From Vibrio metschnikovii CIP 69.14 (lineage in GTDB: Bacteria > Pseudomonadota > Gammaproteobacteria > Enterobacterales > Vibrionaceae), in assembly GCF_000176155.1 (NCBI RefSeq), contig NZ_ACZO01000002.1, positions 1 to 64,000 on the forward strand: 64,000 nt of DNA, in the 5' to 3' direction. A model generated the notes under the pieces. The model made no database searches. It was not told where the DNA came from and saw only the letters and a program-made list of their open reading frames with translations. Shown here in pieces: positions 24,442 to 32,936 of the stretch; the first letter of the stretch is position 1; each line of letters starts with the position of its first letter. Made by a program: the position numbers and the translations under genes.

Positions 24442-25656
24442 ATGTGGAATAATTCCGTGAACGTGACTGCTTTACCGACACCAAGTCGTTTGCAAATGGT
24501 GCTACTGACACTGTTAGTGCTGTTTAGCCCTTTGGCGATTGATATTTATTTACCTGCTTTACCGAAAATTGCCCAAACGTTTCACGTGGAACATGCATTA
24601 GCACAAGATACGATCACTTGGTTTTTATTTGCGATGGGCGTCGGACAACTGTTCGCTGGACCACTCGCAGATAAATATGGACGTCGAACTGTTGCATTAG
24701 TTGGAATCAGCATTTATGCCTTGAGCGCTTTATTGGCGTGGAGTGCACAAAGTATTGAATGGATGCTGATTGCTCGGTTGTTACAAGGCTTAGGTGCGTG
24801 CGCGACATCGGTAGCAGCCTTTGCAACAGTTCGCGATCTTTTTGGCCCAGAGCGCAGTGGAAAAATGATCAGCTATTTAAATGGTGCGATCTGTTTTATC
24901 CCGGCACTGGCGCCTATTTTGGGCAGTTGGTTAACCCAGCAATTCGGCTGGCGCGCTAATTTTAGTTTTATGGCGGGTTTTGCGATGACGATTGGGTTGC
25001 TGATCCTGTTTAGTATGAAAGAAACCAACCCCACGACCGAGAAGCAAGCTTACTTTGCTTGGTCTCGTTACTGGTCAGTATTAAAAACGCCTTCGTTTCT
25101 GTTTCATGCTTCGTTATGTATGTTAGCGATGGCAGTGATCCTTGCTTACGTCGTTTCTGCGCCTTTAATACTGATGGATCGCTTAGGTCTGAGTATGAAC
25201 CAGTTTACTTTTTGGTTTGGAATTAACGCGTTAGTGAATATCGTCGCTTGTTTGTCGGCTCCGAAAATGATGGATCGGGTTGGCACACACCGCACGTTAG
25301 TGTTGGGAATTATCGCCCTGCTGGTGGGTGGTAGCGTGATGGTGATGTTAGCTGAGGTTGCCACTGCATTAGCATTTATGTTACCAATCTTTATTTCATC
25401 AATAGGCTTTGCATGGATTCTCGGTGCAGCAGCGGGCAAAGCGTTAGCTCCGTTTGGTGACCGAGCGGGTACCGCTGCCGCTTTATTAGGATTATTCCAA
25501 ATGAGTGGTTCAGGTTTACTGGTTGGTACATTACAACGTTTAAGTTTTGAACCACAAATCTTGATAGCTTTGCATATGTGGTTGGTGGCTCCGGCACTGA
25601 TTATTTTGTTTTCAAAAGTTGGTCGTCGTTGGCATCAATGGGCGCTCAATTCTTAA
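24442..25656 (+). CDS. Bcr/CflA-family multidrug efflux MFS transporter
   Basis: A 404-residue major facilitator with twelve predicted hydrophobic segments. Family marks: SPLAIDIYLPALP in helix 1, LADKYGRRTVALVGI in the loop 2-3 (motif A), and RLLQGLGACATSVAAFATVRD in helices 4-5. Such drug/proton antiporters export bicyclomycin, chloramphenicol and similar compounds, but substrate cannot be read from sequence. Start is ATG at 24442 or GTG at 24457; no convincing ribosome site decides. It is divergent from the LysR gene. A parS-like site lies near its 5' end. Confidence 0.85.
   Translation: MWNNSVNVTALPTPSRLQMVLLTLLVLFSPLAIDIYLPALPKIAQTFHVEHALAQDTITWFLFAMGVGQLFAGPLADKYGRRTVALVGISIYALSALLAWSAQSIEWMLIARLLQGLGACATSVAAFATVRDLFGPERSGKMISYLNGAICFIPALAPILGSWLTQQFGWRANFSFMAGFAMTIGLLILFSMKETNPTTEKQAYFAWSRYWSVLKTPSFLFHASLCMLAMAVILAYVVSAPLILMDRLGLSMNQFTFWFGINALVNIVACLSAPKMMDRVGTHRTLVLGIIALLVGGSVMVMLAEVATALAFMLPIFISSIGFAWILGAAAGKALAPFGDRAGTAAALLGLFQMSGSGLLVGTLQRLSFEPQILIALHMWLVAPALIILFSKVGRRWHQWALNS
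24578..24593. promoter_or_regulatory. parS-like site, 14 of 16 bases
   Basis: CGTTTCACGTGGAACA differs from the perfect parS palindrome at positions 1 and 12. The central TTTCACGTG is intact. With the two perfect sites at 10.2 and 14.0 kb it fits the three-site parS cluster that I recall for V. cholerae chromosome 1. Confidence 0.6.
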
Positions 25657-25800
25657 TAGTTATCGGATACGCTAAAACATAGGCGCTCAGAACATGCCAT
25701 GTTTGGCCTGAAAATAGACGGGTTAGCTATTTTCTAAAGGGTGGAAGATGTGTATATTGTTCACTCTTACTTTTGAACGATATTTTTGGAATACGATACG

Positions 25801-26082
25801 ATGTCAATGACCACTTATGAAATGGCTCGCATTTGGGAACAGCTGGATGAATCACCGGAAAAAGTGATGTTTGGCAAGTTGCTCAATGAACTGGGTAACC
25901 AAAGTAGTGAACGTATTCGTAGTGCAGCTAAGCAAGTACCGGTTCCTGTATTGCGTGACTTGGTTTATCAATTTGAACAAGTCATCGAAGCTCGCAAAGG
26001 GGAGCAAGTGGAATTGCTGGCCAAGCAACTTTCTGAGCAAGGCATTTCTGCTCAAGATCTGTTGAACTACCTCAATAAATAA
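25801..26082 (+). CDS. tsrA: H-NS-like regulator TsrA
   Basis: A 93-residue protein without transmembrane segments. Its middle and end (VLRDLVYQFEQVIEARKGEQ, then ISAQDLLNYLNK) resemble the N-terminal oligomerisation region of H-NS, but the H-NS DNA-binding domain is missing. V. cholerae TsrA (VC0070, as I recall), a repressor of type VI secretion and other horizontally acquired loci, occupies the same place next to the Bcr/CflA gene. The ATG at 25801 is preferred over 25786 because TsrA-like sequence starts with MSMTTYE. Assignment rests on synteny and length. Confidence 0.75.
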   Translation: MSMTTYEMARIWEQLDESPEKVMFGKLLNELGNQSSERIRSAAKQVPVPVLRDLVYQFEQVIEARKGEQVELLAKQLSEQGISAQDLLNYLNK

Positions 26083-26103
26083 ACATCAGCACCGTTTATC
26101 ATC

Positions 26104-26138
26104 AATCACCCCAATCGTTCAGGTTGGGGTGATTGCGT
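26104..26138. terminator. Terminator between tsrA and asnC
   Basis: CACCCCAA and TTGGGGTG form a perfect 8-bp stem between the convergent genes tsrA and asnC, with a short T-rich tail on the plus strand (GCGTTTT). It may work in both directions. Confidence 0.7.
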
Positions 26139-26139
26139 T

Positions 26140-26604
26140 TTAGGGATTGACGTTGCGGTTAATCGGGTTTTGCAACGAGATTAAGGTTTCGGTCGATTGC
26201 ACTTCATCAATCGCTTGTAGCTTATCGATCAATACATACTGTAGCTCTTCAATCGATTTACACATTAATTTGACAAAAATATTGTAAGCGCCCGTCGTGT
26301 AGTAAGCTTCAACCACTTCTTCTAACGCATTCAACTTAGCCAGCGCAGAGTGATAATCACGAGCAGCGTTAAGATTAATGCCAATGAAACAACACACGTC
26401 GTAACCGAGTTTTTTGGTATTGACTACTACTTCAGTGCCTTGGATAACCTCGGCCGCTTTCATTTTCTCGATTCGCACATGAATCGTGGCGGGACTGACC
26501 GAAAATTGTTTGGCCATCTCAGCGTAAGGGGTGCGTGCGTCATCCATTAAAATTTTTAAAATGGCGCGATCTAAATCATCTAATTTTGTTGAAGCGGTTT
26601 GCAT
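26140..26604 (-). CDS. asnC: Transcriptional regulator AsnC
   Basis: A 154-residue Lrp/AsnC-family regulator. The N-terminal helix-turn-helix carries NLDRAIL-like and AKQFSVSPATIHVRIEKMK sequences, and the C-terminal RAM ligand domain has LGYDVCCFIGI and VEAYYTTGAYNIFVKLMC. It is close to E. coli AsnC over its whole length, which responds to asparagine and controls asnA. The ATG at 26604 is chosen because AGGA lies 6 bp upstream; two earlier in-frame starts exist. No asparagine synthetase gene is adjacent here. Confidence 0.9.
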   Translation of the reverse strand: MQTASTKLDDLDRAILKILMDDARTPYAEMAKQFSVSPATIHVRIEKMKAAEVIQGTEVVVNTKKLGYDVCCFIGINLNAARDYHSALAKLNALEEVVEAYYTTGAYNIFVKLMCKSIEELQYVLIDKLQAIDEVQSTETLISLQNPINRNVNP

Positions 26605-26877
26605 ATCCATTCCTAAATTCAGCGTTAGGCGATGGGCCATCTGCCGTTGATAGACCCTTTGGGTTGAAGCGGTAGCGCTATGATTATCCGACTTATTGTA
26701 TGAGCTAAATAGGTTGGCCTACAGCATCAGCTCTGTTGGATATAGCATTATTTACCGTTGCTGCCAACTGTGGTTTGATTCAACGCCTTAAGCGGAACGA
26801 GCGGACTTGTGAAAATATCGCGGTTCCGTTGAAAATTCGCTACACTGAGCGCTGTTTTTTCTCTCTGGAGTGACCCT

Positions 26878-27669
26878 TTGCAGCTACAACTGATATGTGA
26901 AGCCCCACAGCGCTCGTCAGAGCTTGAGCAACTGGCGCAGCGCTGGCAACTGACCCATAGTAACGAAAGTGTCTTTGCCTTGGTGTTGACCGAGCAGCGT
27001 TTAGAGCTACGTAAAACGGATGAGCCAAAGTTGGGCGCGATCTACGTCGATTGGGTAACCGGTGCTGTCGCTCATCGACGTAAGTTTGGTGGCGGTAAAG
27101 GGCAGTCGATAGCCAAAGCGGTTGGGTTAAATAAAGGTATGGTCCCGACGGTATTAGATGCAACCGCTGGCTTAGGTCGAGATGCGTTCGTTCTCGCTTC
27201 ATTAGGTTGTCGAGTACAAATGGTCGAGCGTCATCCTGTGGTGGCGGCTTTGCTTGACGATGGGTTAGCCCGCGCCAAACAAGACCATGAAATTGGTCCG
27301 TGGGTCAGTCAGCGGGTAACGCTGCTCCATGCATCGAGTCATGCGGCTTTGCAGCATTTAGCTCTCGACAGTCAGTTTGAGCAACCGGATGTGGTGTATC
27401 TCGATCCTATGTATCCACATCCAGAACATAAGAAAAAAACCGCACTCGTTAAAAAAGAGATGCGAGTTTTTCAATCTCTGGTTGGCGCGGATCATGATGC
27501 TGATGGGCTACTGGCTCCCGCATTGCAATTAGCCAGTCAGCGGGTAGTGGTCAAACGGCCGGATTACGCACCTTGGTTAGCGGAACAAAAACCGAGTATG
27601 GCGATTGAAACCAAAAAAAATCGCTTTGATGTTTATGTACTTGCCGCCATGCAAGCAAATAATCGGTAG
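26878..27669 (+). CDS. rsmJ: 16S rRNA m2G1516 methyltransferase RsmJ
   Basis: A 263-residue SAM-dependent enzyme that methylates G1516 of 16S rRNA. The SAM motif is [19 protein letters not shown] near residue 98, then [15 protein letters not shown]. The catalytic-type motif [16 protein letters not shown] follows near residue 180. The start is TTG at 26878 with GGAG 9 bp upstream; an ATG-based start would cut conserved sequence. Length fits the family. Confidence 0.92.
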   Translation: MQLQLICEAPQRSSELEQLAQRWQLTHSNESVFALVLTEQRLELRKTDEPKLGAIYVDWVTGAVAHRRKFGGGKGQSIAKAVGLNKGMVPTVLDATAGLGRDAFVLASLGCRVQMVERHPVVAALLDDGLARAKQDHEIGPWVSQRVTLLHASSHAALQHLALDSQFEQPDVVYLDPMYPHPEHKKKTALVKKEMRVFQSLVGADHDADGLLAPALQLASQRVVVKRPDYAPWLAEQKPSMAIETKKNRFDVYVLAAMQANNR

Positions 27670-27759
27670 ATTGGAGAAAAAATCGCCTTGCCTTCGTCAA
27701 TGGTTCGCGGTATATCTAACTGCGAATTATTAGCATTATTAGTCGGAGTTGTGTTTCTT

Positions 27760-28149
27760 ATGGTAAAGCGCTTATGTAAATTAAATCGTCATGATATTCG
27801 TGCTTCACTGGGAGACATTCATCGTTTAGTGGCGCAAACCAATTACGTTTGTGGTTCGTGCGCTCGTAGCTCTGCTGAAAAAGGGGCTTTGTGCAAGCCA
27901 CAGCCATTACTAAAAACGGTTAAGCAGAGTCAAACCGTAGCGGCGTCGGTATCCGGTCAGGTTGAAAATACGGTTTTAACACCGAATAAAAAAACGCTGA
28001 AAAAGCAGAAAAAATATCAGAAAAAATTAGCCAAAGTATTAAAAAAGCAGCGTAAATTACTCAAAAAACAACATGCCATAAACGCAAAATTTGCTCAGTT
28101 ATCGGTTCATCCAGCTAATCCATCGCTTCATCTGGCTCAAGTTCATTAA
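27760..28149 (+). CDS. Small lysine-rich protein with CxxC motif, function unknown
   Basis: A 129-residue protein that I cannot name. The N-terminal part has the pair YVCGSCARSSAEKGALC, which could bind a metal. The C-terminal part is a strongly basic predicted coiled coil (repeated KK/LKK blocks such as LKKQKKYQKKLAKVLKKQ). There is no signal peptide or membrane helix in this form. I start at ATG 27760, behind GGAG; the open frame extends upstream to 27688. It follows rsmJ by 90 bp and ends at a clear terminator. Probably a conserved Vibrio protein by position. Confidence 0.6.
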   Translation: MVKRLCKLNRHDIRASLGDIHRLVAQTNYVCGSCARSSAEKGALCKPQPLLKTVKQSQTVAASVSGQVENTVLTPNKKTLKKQKKYQKKLAKVLKKQRKLLKKQHAINAKFAQLSVHPANPSLHLAQVH

Positions 28150-28184
28150 ACCTTCTATCTGGCAGGTTTCCCGCCGTATTGATT

Positions 28185-28217
28185 AGCGCAGACTGACAGG
28201 TTTGCTCTGCGCTTTTT
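28185..28217 (+). terminator. Terminator after the lysine-rich protein gene
   Basis: AGCGCAGA and TCTGCGCT form a perfect 8-bp stem followed by TTTT. It lies between this gene and the convergent EamA transporter gene. Confidence 0.75.
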
Positions 28218-28222
28218 GCGGT

Positions 28223-29110
28223 TTATTTGCTGAGAGTGGTCGCATATTGTGTCGCGACACGACGTTTCACCCAAGTTTCGTTTACCCATAATGACAGCAA
28301 AATAATCGCGCCGCCCACCGATAAGCGCAACAGATCCGCCTCTCGGTTCCAAATCACGATATTCACCACTAATCCTGCGGGCACTAACGCGTTATTCATG
28401 ATCGCTAATGCACCAGCATTCACCAGACAAGCACCTTTGTTCCAAGCAAAATAGCCAAGCCCTGAAGCGATAAGACCAAGATAAATCAGGACACTCCACT
28501 GCAATGTGTTGGTGGGGAGTTTCTCCGTATTTCCTAAGAGTAAGAAAGCTACGCTTGCTACCACCAACGCGCCGAGATAAAAATAACCAAATACTGTATG
28601 TTGTGATAACTGAACGGGCTCTTTTTCCATGACATATTTATAGCCAACTTGGCCCAGTGCAAAACATAGGTTGGCCCCTTGCACGACTAAAAAGCCACTT
28701 AAAAAATGTTCATTGATCCCTGAGAATTGAATAAATGCCGTACCGAGCACGGCAATCGCGGCGGTTAATAAATACCAAGGAGAGAAGCGTCCTTTCAACC
28801 CGTCATAAATGAGCGTGACATAAATCGGAGTAAAGATGGTAAACAGCAGTACTTCAGGGACAGAAAGTAATAAAAAGGACTGGTAGTAAAAGCAGTACAT
28901 TAAACCTAGTTGAATGCCACCAATCGCCATTAACTTGGCGATCAGAGGCCATGGCACCTGTTTGATTTTTAAAAAAGGTAAAAAAACAAGACTAGCAAGG
29001 GCCACTCGCATCCAAACGGAAAACCAAGCGTCGACTTGACCGGCAAGATAAACGCCAATCAAGCTGAATGAGAAGGCCCAAAGTAGGGTCACCGCAGATA
29101 AGTAAAGCAT
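28223..29110 (-). CDS. EamA/DMT-family transporter
   Basis: A 295-residue inner-membrane protein with about ten hydrophobic helices arranged as two EamA repeats (LYLSAVTLLWAFSFSLIGVY at the start, and the second repeat from about residue 145). Family members export amino acids or metabolites; the substrate is not evident. It stands alone, convergent with the preceding gene. Confidence 0.8.
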   Translation of the reverse strand: MLYLSAVTLLWAFSFSLIGVYLAGQVDAWFSVWMRVALASLVFLPFLKIKQVPWPLIAKLMAIGGIQLGLMYCFYYQSFLLLSVPEVLLFTIFTPIYVTLIYDGLKGRFSPWYLLTAAIAVLGTAFIQFSGINEHFLSGFLVVQGANLCFALGQVGYKYVMEKEPVQLSQHTVFGYFYLGALVVASVAFLLLGNTEKLPTNTLQWSVLIYLGLIASGLGYFAWNKGACLVNAGALAIMNNALVPAGLVVNIVIWNREADLLRLSVGGAIILLSLWVNETWVKRRVATQYATTLSK

Positions 29111-29165
29111 AAGATGTAATCATGGATAAAACGTGTCTGCAGTGTAGCGGAGTTTTTAAGGCTCG

Positions 29166-29591
29166 TCAGTCGTTGAGTGGTACTACCAACATGTCCACGG
29201 GTGAGCAGTTGATCAGCTGACGAGTGGAGGAGAGGATCTTACTCCAGAAGTCTTGATGATGACCACACACCACGAGATCAATATTGAACTCACCAATGGT
29301 ATCACACAGCTCATTACTCAAATCGCCACTACCGACTAAGGTGTGCTTAATCGGGTAATTGGCGTAAGTAGCCAATTCTTGTAACTGTTTTTGTGCTGTT
29401 TCCATCGAGTGGTGCTGAGTTTCCGCTAAGTTAATATCAATCAATCCCGTATACAGTTCAGCATAATTGACATCGATATGAATAAAAGAGATCTCCGCAT
29501 TCAGCGGCTTGGCCAGTGCCACGGCTTTATCGATCAAGAGTTTGCTGTCTTCCGACAGATCGACCGCAACCAAAATATGTTGATAACTCAT
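29166..29591 (-). CDS. uspA: Universal stress protein UspA
   Basis: A 141-residue universal stress protein. It begins [23 protein letters not shown], typical of the UspA fold, and ends with [12 protein letters not shown]. It lacks the G-2X-G-9X-G(S/T) ATP-binding loop, as E. coli UspA does, so it belongs to the non-ATP-binding group. It is divergent from ftnA, near uspB. Confidence 0.9.
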   Translation of the reverse strand: MSYQHILVAVDLSEDSKLLIDKAVALAKPLNAEISFIHIDVNYAELYTGLIDINLAETQHHSMETAQKQLQELATYANYPIKHTLVGSGDLSNELCDTIGEFNIDLVVCGHHQDFWSKILSSTRQLINCSPVDMLVVPLND

Positions 29592-29754
29592 TATGCTCTC
29601 TCCTTGCTGATGACATGATTAGGTTAGCACTTTGAGCCAGACATTTTTGCTAAAGTGATCTCATATCTATCGTCACTCGTAATGGTAAAAGCGCAATAAA
29701 GCGGGATCATGGTATAGTGATCAGAGTCATAGACCAAACCATTAGGAGTCATCA

Positions 29755-30282
29755 ATGCTTTCACCTGCCATGATTGATCATTTGAATGAGCAAATTAATC
29801 TCGAATTTTTTTCATCCAATCTATACTTACAAATGAGTGCTTGGTGCGAAGACAAAGGATTTGAAGGTGCCGCTGAATTTTTACGGGTTCATGCCGTAGA
29901 AGAAATGCAGCATATGCAGCGTCTGTTCACTTACGTGAGTGAAACTGGCGCAATGCCAATCCTTGGTGCGATTGCTGCACCGAAACATGATTTTGCCAGC
30001 TTAGGGGAAGTGTTTCGTGAAACTTATGAACACGAACAGATGATTACCCAAAAGATCAACAAACTGGCTCATGTTGCGTTTACCGCACAAGATTACTCAA
30101 CGTTTAACTTCCTTCAGTGGTATGTGGCGGAGCAACATGAAGAAGAGAAGTTGTTTAAAGGGATTTTAGACAAGCTAGAACTGGTCGGCGAAGATGGAAA
30201 AGCGTTGTTCTTTATCGATAAAGATCTAGCAGCATTAGCCAAAGCAAGCTCATCGTCGGTAATGGGTGCCCCTGCTGAGTAA
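29755..30282 (+). CDS. ftnA: Non-haem ferritin FtnA
   Basis: A 175-residue iron-storage protein forming a 24-subunit shell. Ferroxidase-centre residues are visible: E17 region ([19 protein letters not shown]), then [15 protein letters not shown] (Glu, His) and [13 protein letters not shown] (Gln/Glu). The AGGAG before the ATG is well placed. Length is typical of bacterial FtnA. It lies between uspA and uspB. Confidence 0.95.
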   Translation: MLSPAMIDHLNEQINLEFFSSNLYLQMSAWCEDKGFEGAAEFLRVHAVEEMQHMQRLFTYVSETGAMPILGAIAAPKHDFASLGEVFRETYEHEQMITQKINKLAHVAFTAQDYSTFNFLQWYVAEQHEEEKLFKGILDKLELVGEDGKALFFIDKDLAALAKASSSSVMGAPAE

Positions 30283-30362
30283 CCTCAGCAAAAAGAAAAA
30301 CTGAAGCGCAAGTGGTCGTCTTTTTTTCTGGGCATGCTTACATGAGATGTAGGGAGGAAAAG

Positions 30363-30686
30363 ATGATCAGTGGAGATACTATTTTACTTGGGCTCATGAT
30401 AGTGACGGGCATTAATATCGCTAGGTACTTAACGGCGTTACGTTCGCTCATTTATATCATGCGTGAAGCTCATCCATTGTTGTACCAACAAGTGGACGGA
30501 CGAGGATTCTTTAGTACTCAAGGTAACGTGACCAAGCAAGTACGTTTGTATCATTACCTGAAGAGCAAAGAGTATCACCACCATCATGATCCCGTCTTTA
30601 CCGGAAAATGTTCCCGAGTAAGAGAGCTCTTTGTGTTGTGCTGCGCTTTAGTTATGGTGACCTCATTGGCGGCTTTTGTTCTCTAA
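30363..30686 (+). CDS. uspB: Universal stress protein UspB
   Basis: A 107-residue inner-membrane protein with one hydrophobic helix at each end ([20 protein letters not shown] and [20 protein letters not shown]). The middle [20 protein letters not shown] and KQVRLYHYL are the UspB signature. In E. coli UspB is a sigma-S-dependent protein needed for ethanol resistance. The ATG at 30363 (MISGD) matches family N-termini; the frame is open from 30312. Confidence 0.9.
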   Translation: MISGDTILLGLMIVTGINIARYLTALRSLIYIMREAHPLLYQQVDGRGFFSTQGNVTKQVRLYHYLKSKEYHHHHDPVFTGKCSRVRELFVLCCALVMVTSLAAFVL

Positions 30687-30734
30687 GGGGATGGATTGGC
30701 AAGCCAGACGTTTATCGTTAGAATAGTCACCCTA

Positions 30735-30766
30735 GTAAGGATGTGCTGGTCGCACATCCTTTTTTT
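30735..30766 (+). terminator. uspB terminator
   Basis: AAGGATGTGC and GCACATCCTT form a perfect 10-bp stem around TGGTC, followed by a run of T residues. Confidence 0.9.
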
Positions 30767-30785
30767 ATTCGCGTGAGAGTAGTGG

Positions 30786-31973
30786 ATGAGTGAACAAGTA
30801 GACGTGATTGTCATTGGTGCTGGTGCCGCTGGGTTAATGTGCGCGGCGCAAGCGGCGCAGCGTGGTCGTCAAGTATTGGTGATGGATCACGCTAAAAAAC
30901 CGGGCCGGAAAATTTTAATTTCCGGTGGCGGGCGATGTAATTTTACCAATTACGATGTCTCGGCAGCGAACTACTTGTGCCGTAATCCACATTTCGTAAA
31001 ATCAGCGTTATCCCAGTACAGCAACTGGGATTTTATCTCACTGGTCAGTAAACATGGGGTTGAATTTGAAGAGCGTGAACATGGCCAGCTGTTTTGTGTC
31101 GATTCAGCGAAAGAGATTGTTAACCTATTACTGGCCGAGTGCGATCAGCCAACGCTGAAGCAGCGCTATCAAGTTGATATCCAAACCATTAGTCAAACCG
31201 AGGACGGCTTTGTACTGCAAACCTCACAAGGTACTTGGCAGTGTCAATCGCTGGTGATTGCCACTGGAGGATTGTCAATGCCTAAATTAGGGGCTACCCC
31301 GTTTGGCTATAAAGTGGCGGAGCAATTTGCGATTCCCGTATTACCGACTTGTGCTGGGCTGGTGCCATTTACCCTGCATGTTGCCGATAAAGAAGCCTTG
31401 GCTGAGCTGTCGGGTATTGCGCTGCCGGTTGAGATCCACGCTCCCTGTGGCACCAGTTTTAAAGAAGCATTATTATTTACTCATCGCGGCCTATCAGGGC
31501 CGGCGGTGCTGCAAATTTCCTCTTATTGGCAGCCTGGGCAAACGTTGACGATTAATTTATTGCCCAATGTGGATGTCGATGATGCCTTAGCCGAGGCCCG
31601 TGAACAACACCCTAATCAAACGTTAAAAACCACTTTGTCGCGTTTATTACCTAAGCGCTTGGTTGAAGTGCTCATTGAGCGTGGTTTATTGGTCGATAAA
31701 CCGATGAAGCAGTTACCCCCCAGCGCACTCAAACAAACGGCGCAAGTGTTGCAAGAGTGGCAAATTGTCCCTAATGGAACGGAAGGTTATCGCACTGCTG
31801 AAGTTACCTTAGGTGGGGTGGATACCGACTGGCTGTCTTCTAAGACCATGGAGTGTAAAACCGTACCCGGCCTATTTTTTATCGGTGAAGTGATGGACGT
31901 GACAGGCTGGCTCGGTGGGTATAATTTCCAATGGGCTTGGTCAAGCGGCTATGTTGCGGGTCAATGGGTGTAA
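30786..31973 (+). CDS. yhiN: HI0933-family flavoprotein YhiN (transposon attachment gene)
   Basis: A 395-residue NAD(P)/FAD-dependent oxidoreductase of the BaiN/HI0933 family. The N-terminal dinucleotide motif is VIVIGAGAAGLMCAAQAA, followed by KPGRKILISGGGRCNFTN, and the C-terminus has the family end FFIGEVMDVTGWLGGYNFQW. The physiological substrate is not established. The reading frame is complete: the Tn7-like element was inserted so that the target duplication AACAC starts with the last two bases of the TAA stop. The gene is therefore intact but separated from its original downstream sequence, now at 43365. Confidence 0.9.
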   Translation: MSEQVDVIVIGAGAAGLMCAAQAAQRGRQVLVMDHAKKPGRKILISGGGRCNFTNYDVSAANYLCRNPHFVKSALSQYSNWDFISLVSKHGVEFEEREHGQLFCVDSAKEIVNLLLAECDQPTLKQRYQVDIQTISQTEDGFVLQTSQGTWQCQSLVIATGGLSMPKLGATPFGYKVAEQFAIPVLPTCAGLVPFTLHVADKEALAELSGIALPVEIHAPCGTSFKEALLFTHRGLSGPAVLQISSYWQPGQTLTINLLPNVDVDDALAEAREQHPNQTLKTTLSRLLPKRLVEVLIERGLLVDKPMKQLPPSALKQTAQVLQEWQIVPNGTEGYRTAEVTLGGVDTDWLSSKTMECKTVPGLFFIGEVMDVTGWLGGYNFQWAWSSGYVAGQWV

Positions 31974-31976
31974 CAC
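31972..31976. repeat. Target site duplication, left copy
   Basis: AACAC immediately precedes the TGTG end of the Tn7-like element and recurs at 43360-43364 after the other end. Five bp is the duplication length made by Tn7-type transposases. The first two bases belong to the yhiN stop codon. Confidence 0.95.
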
Positions 31977-32053
31977 TGTGCAGAGACAAAAAAGTTTGCC
32001 CACAAGCAAAAAAGATTGCCCGTAAGGAGATTTTGAGACAATAAAATTTGCCC
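31977..32053. repeat. Left terminal inverted repeat and TnsB-site repeats (tnsA end)
   Basis: Three direct copies of a 17-bp motif, about GACAAnAAAnTTTGCCC, lie at 31985-32001, about 32006-32021 and 32037-32053. The first forms the tip with TGTGCA in front. Such arrays are the binding sites for TnsB. The same motif is inverted at the other end. Confidence 0.85.
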
Positions 32054-32105
32054 ATATGGCATTTCAACGATACGTTATATTCATAATGAATTACTTGGAT
32101 ATGCT

Positions 32106-32936
32106 ATGGCGCGAGGACGAAAGCTGGATTCTTTACAAGATTACCAACGTGCTCTTAAAAATAAATATGGTCTTGGTTCAGGGAGGGACTACAAGCCTTG
32201 GCTTAGGATTCAGGACGTCAAATCAAATGGTACTCGGTCATTAATCCAAGGCATAAAAACACAACGCATTCACCACATGTTGTCTTCTATTGAGAGTGAT
32301 TTTTTCTATTTAGCAGAGTTTACAGATTCAGTAACAGACATACGAGAACAATTTCCTATCCTTCCTCTAGGTTATACACAAAAAGTAGCTAAAACCCTTG
32401 GTGTAAAGCATCCTACGCATCCAGTATCAAGAGAGCCCATCATCATAACGACAGATCAGTTACTGACAATTAAAAATCGAGAAAACCTGTCATATCACGC
32501 TGTATCTGTCAAACCGGAGAGCGAATCCGACAAACAACGAGTTCTAGAAAAAATAGATATCGAAAGAGTTTGTTGGGAATTATTGGGGGTCAAATTTAGC
32601 TATTATGTAGGCAATGACTTAACTCGAACTCAGAGTCGTAACATCTCGTGGGCTACGGCAGCATTTAGGGAAATCTCTTACCATTTCTCAAATGAGCAAA
32701 TTGAATATGCGCTTTCAATACTAAAACGAGGCCAGTGTTTCATCGATGATGTCTGTAATAGCTTTATTGCTACAGGCATTGCATCTCACGATGATTCATC
32801 ACTGCTGATACGTTTTTTGATTGCTGAGAAATATATTGAAGTTGATTTATCTTACAACATTGCTGAATCTGGGATACTCGGGATTGAGGAAATCCAACTA
32901 ATCCAACAACGAGGTATAGTAAATGGAGCTTCCTAG
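32106..32936 (+). CDS. tnsA: Tn7-like transposase endonuclease subunit TnsA
   Basis: A 276-residue restriction-endonuclease-fold protein that makes the 5' cuts so that the element leaves as a complete fragment. E63, D117 and K136 (in VSVKPES) line up with the Tn7 TnsA catalytic residues E63, D114 and K132. The stretches DYKPWLRIQDV and DIREQFPILPL also match Tn7 TnsA. The C-terminal winged-helix region that contacts TnsC follows. Length equals that of Tn7 TnsA. It overlaps tnsB by 14 bp. A catalytically complete TnsA implies cut-and-paste movement. Confidence 0.93.
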   Translation: MARGRKLDSLQDYQRALKNKYGLGSGRDYKPWLRIQDVKSNGTRSLIQGIKTQRIHHMLSSIESDFFYLAEFTDSVTDIREQFPILPLGYTQKVAKTLGVKHPTHPVSREPIIITTDQLLTIKNRENLSYHAVSVKPESESDKQRVLEKIDIERVCWELLGVKFSYYVGNDLTRTQSRNISWATAAFREISYHFSNEQIEYALSILKRGQCFIDDVCNSFIATGIASHDDSSLLIRFLIAEKYIEVDLSYNIAESGILGIEEIQLIQQRGIVNGAS

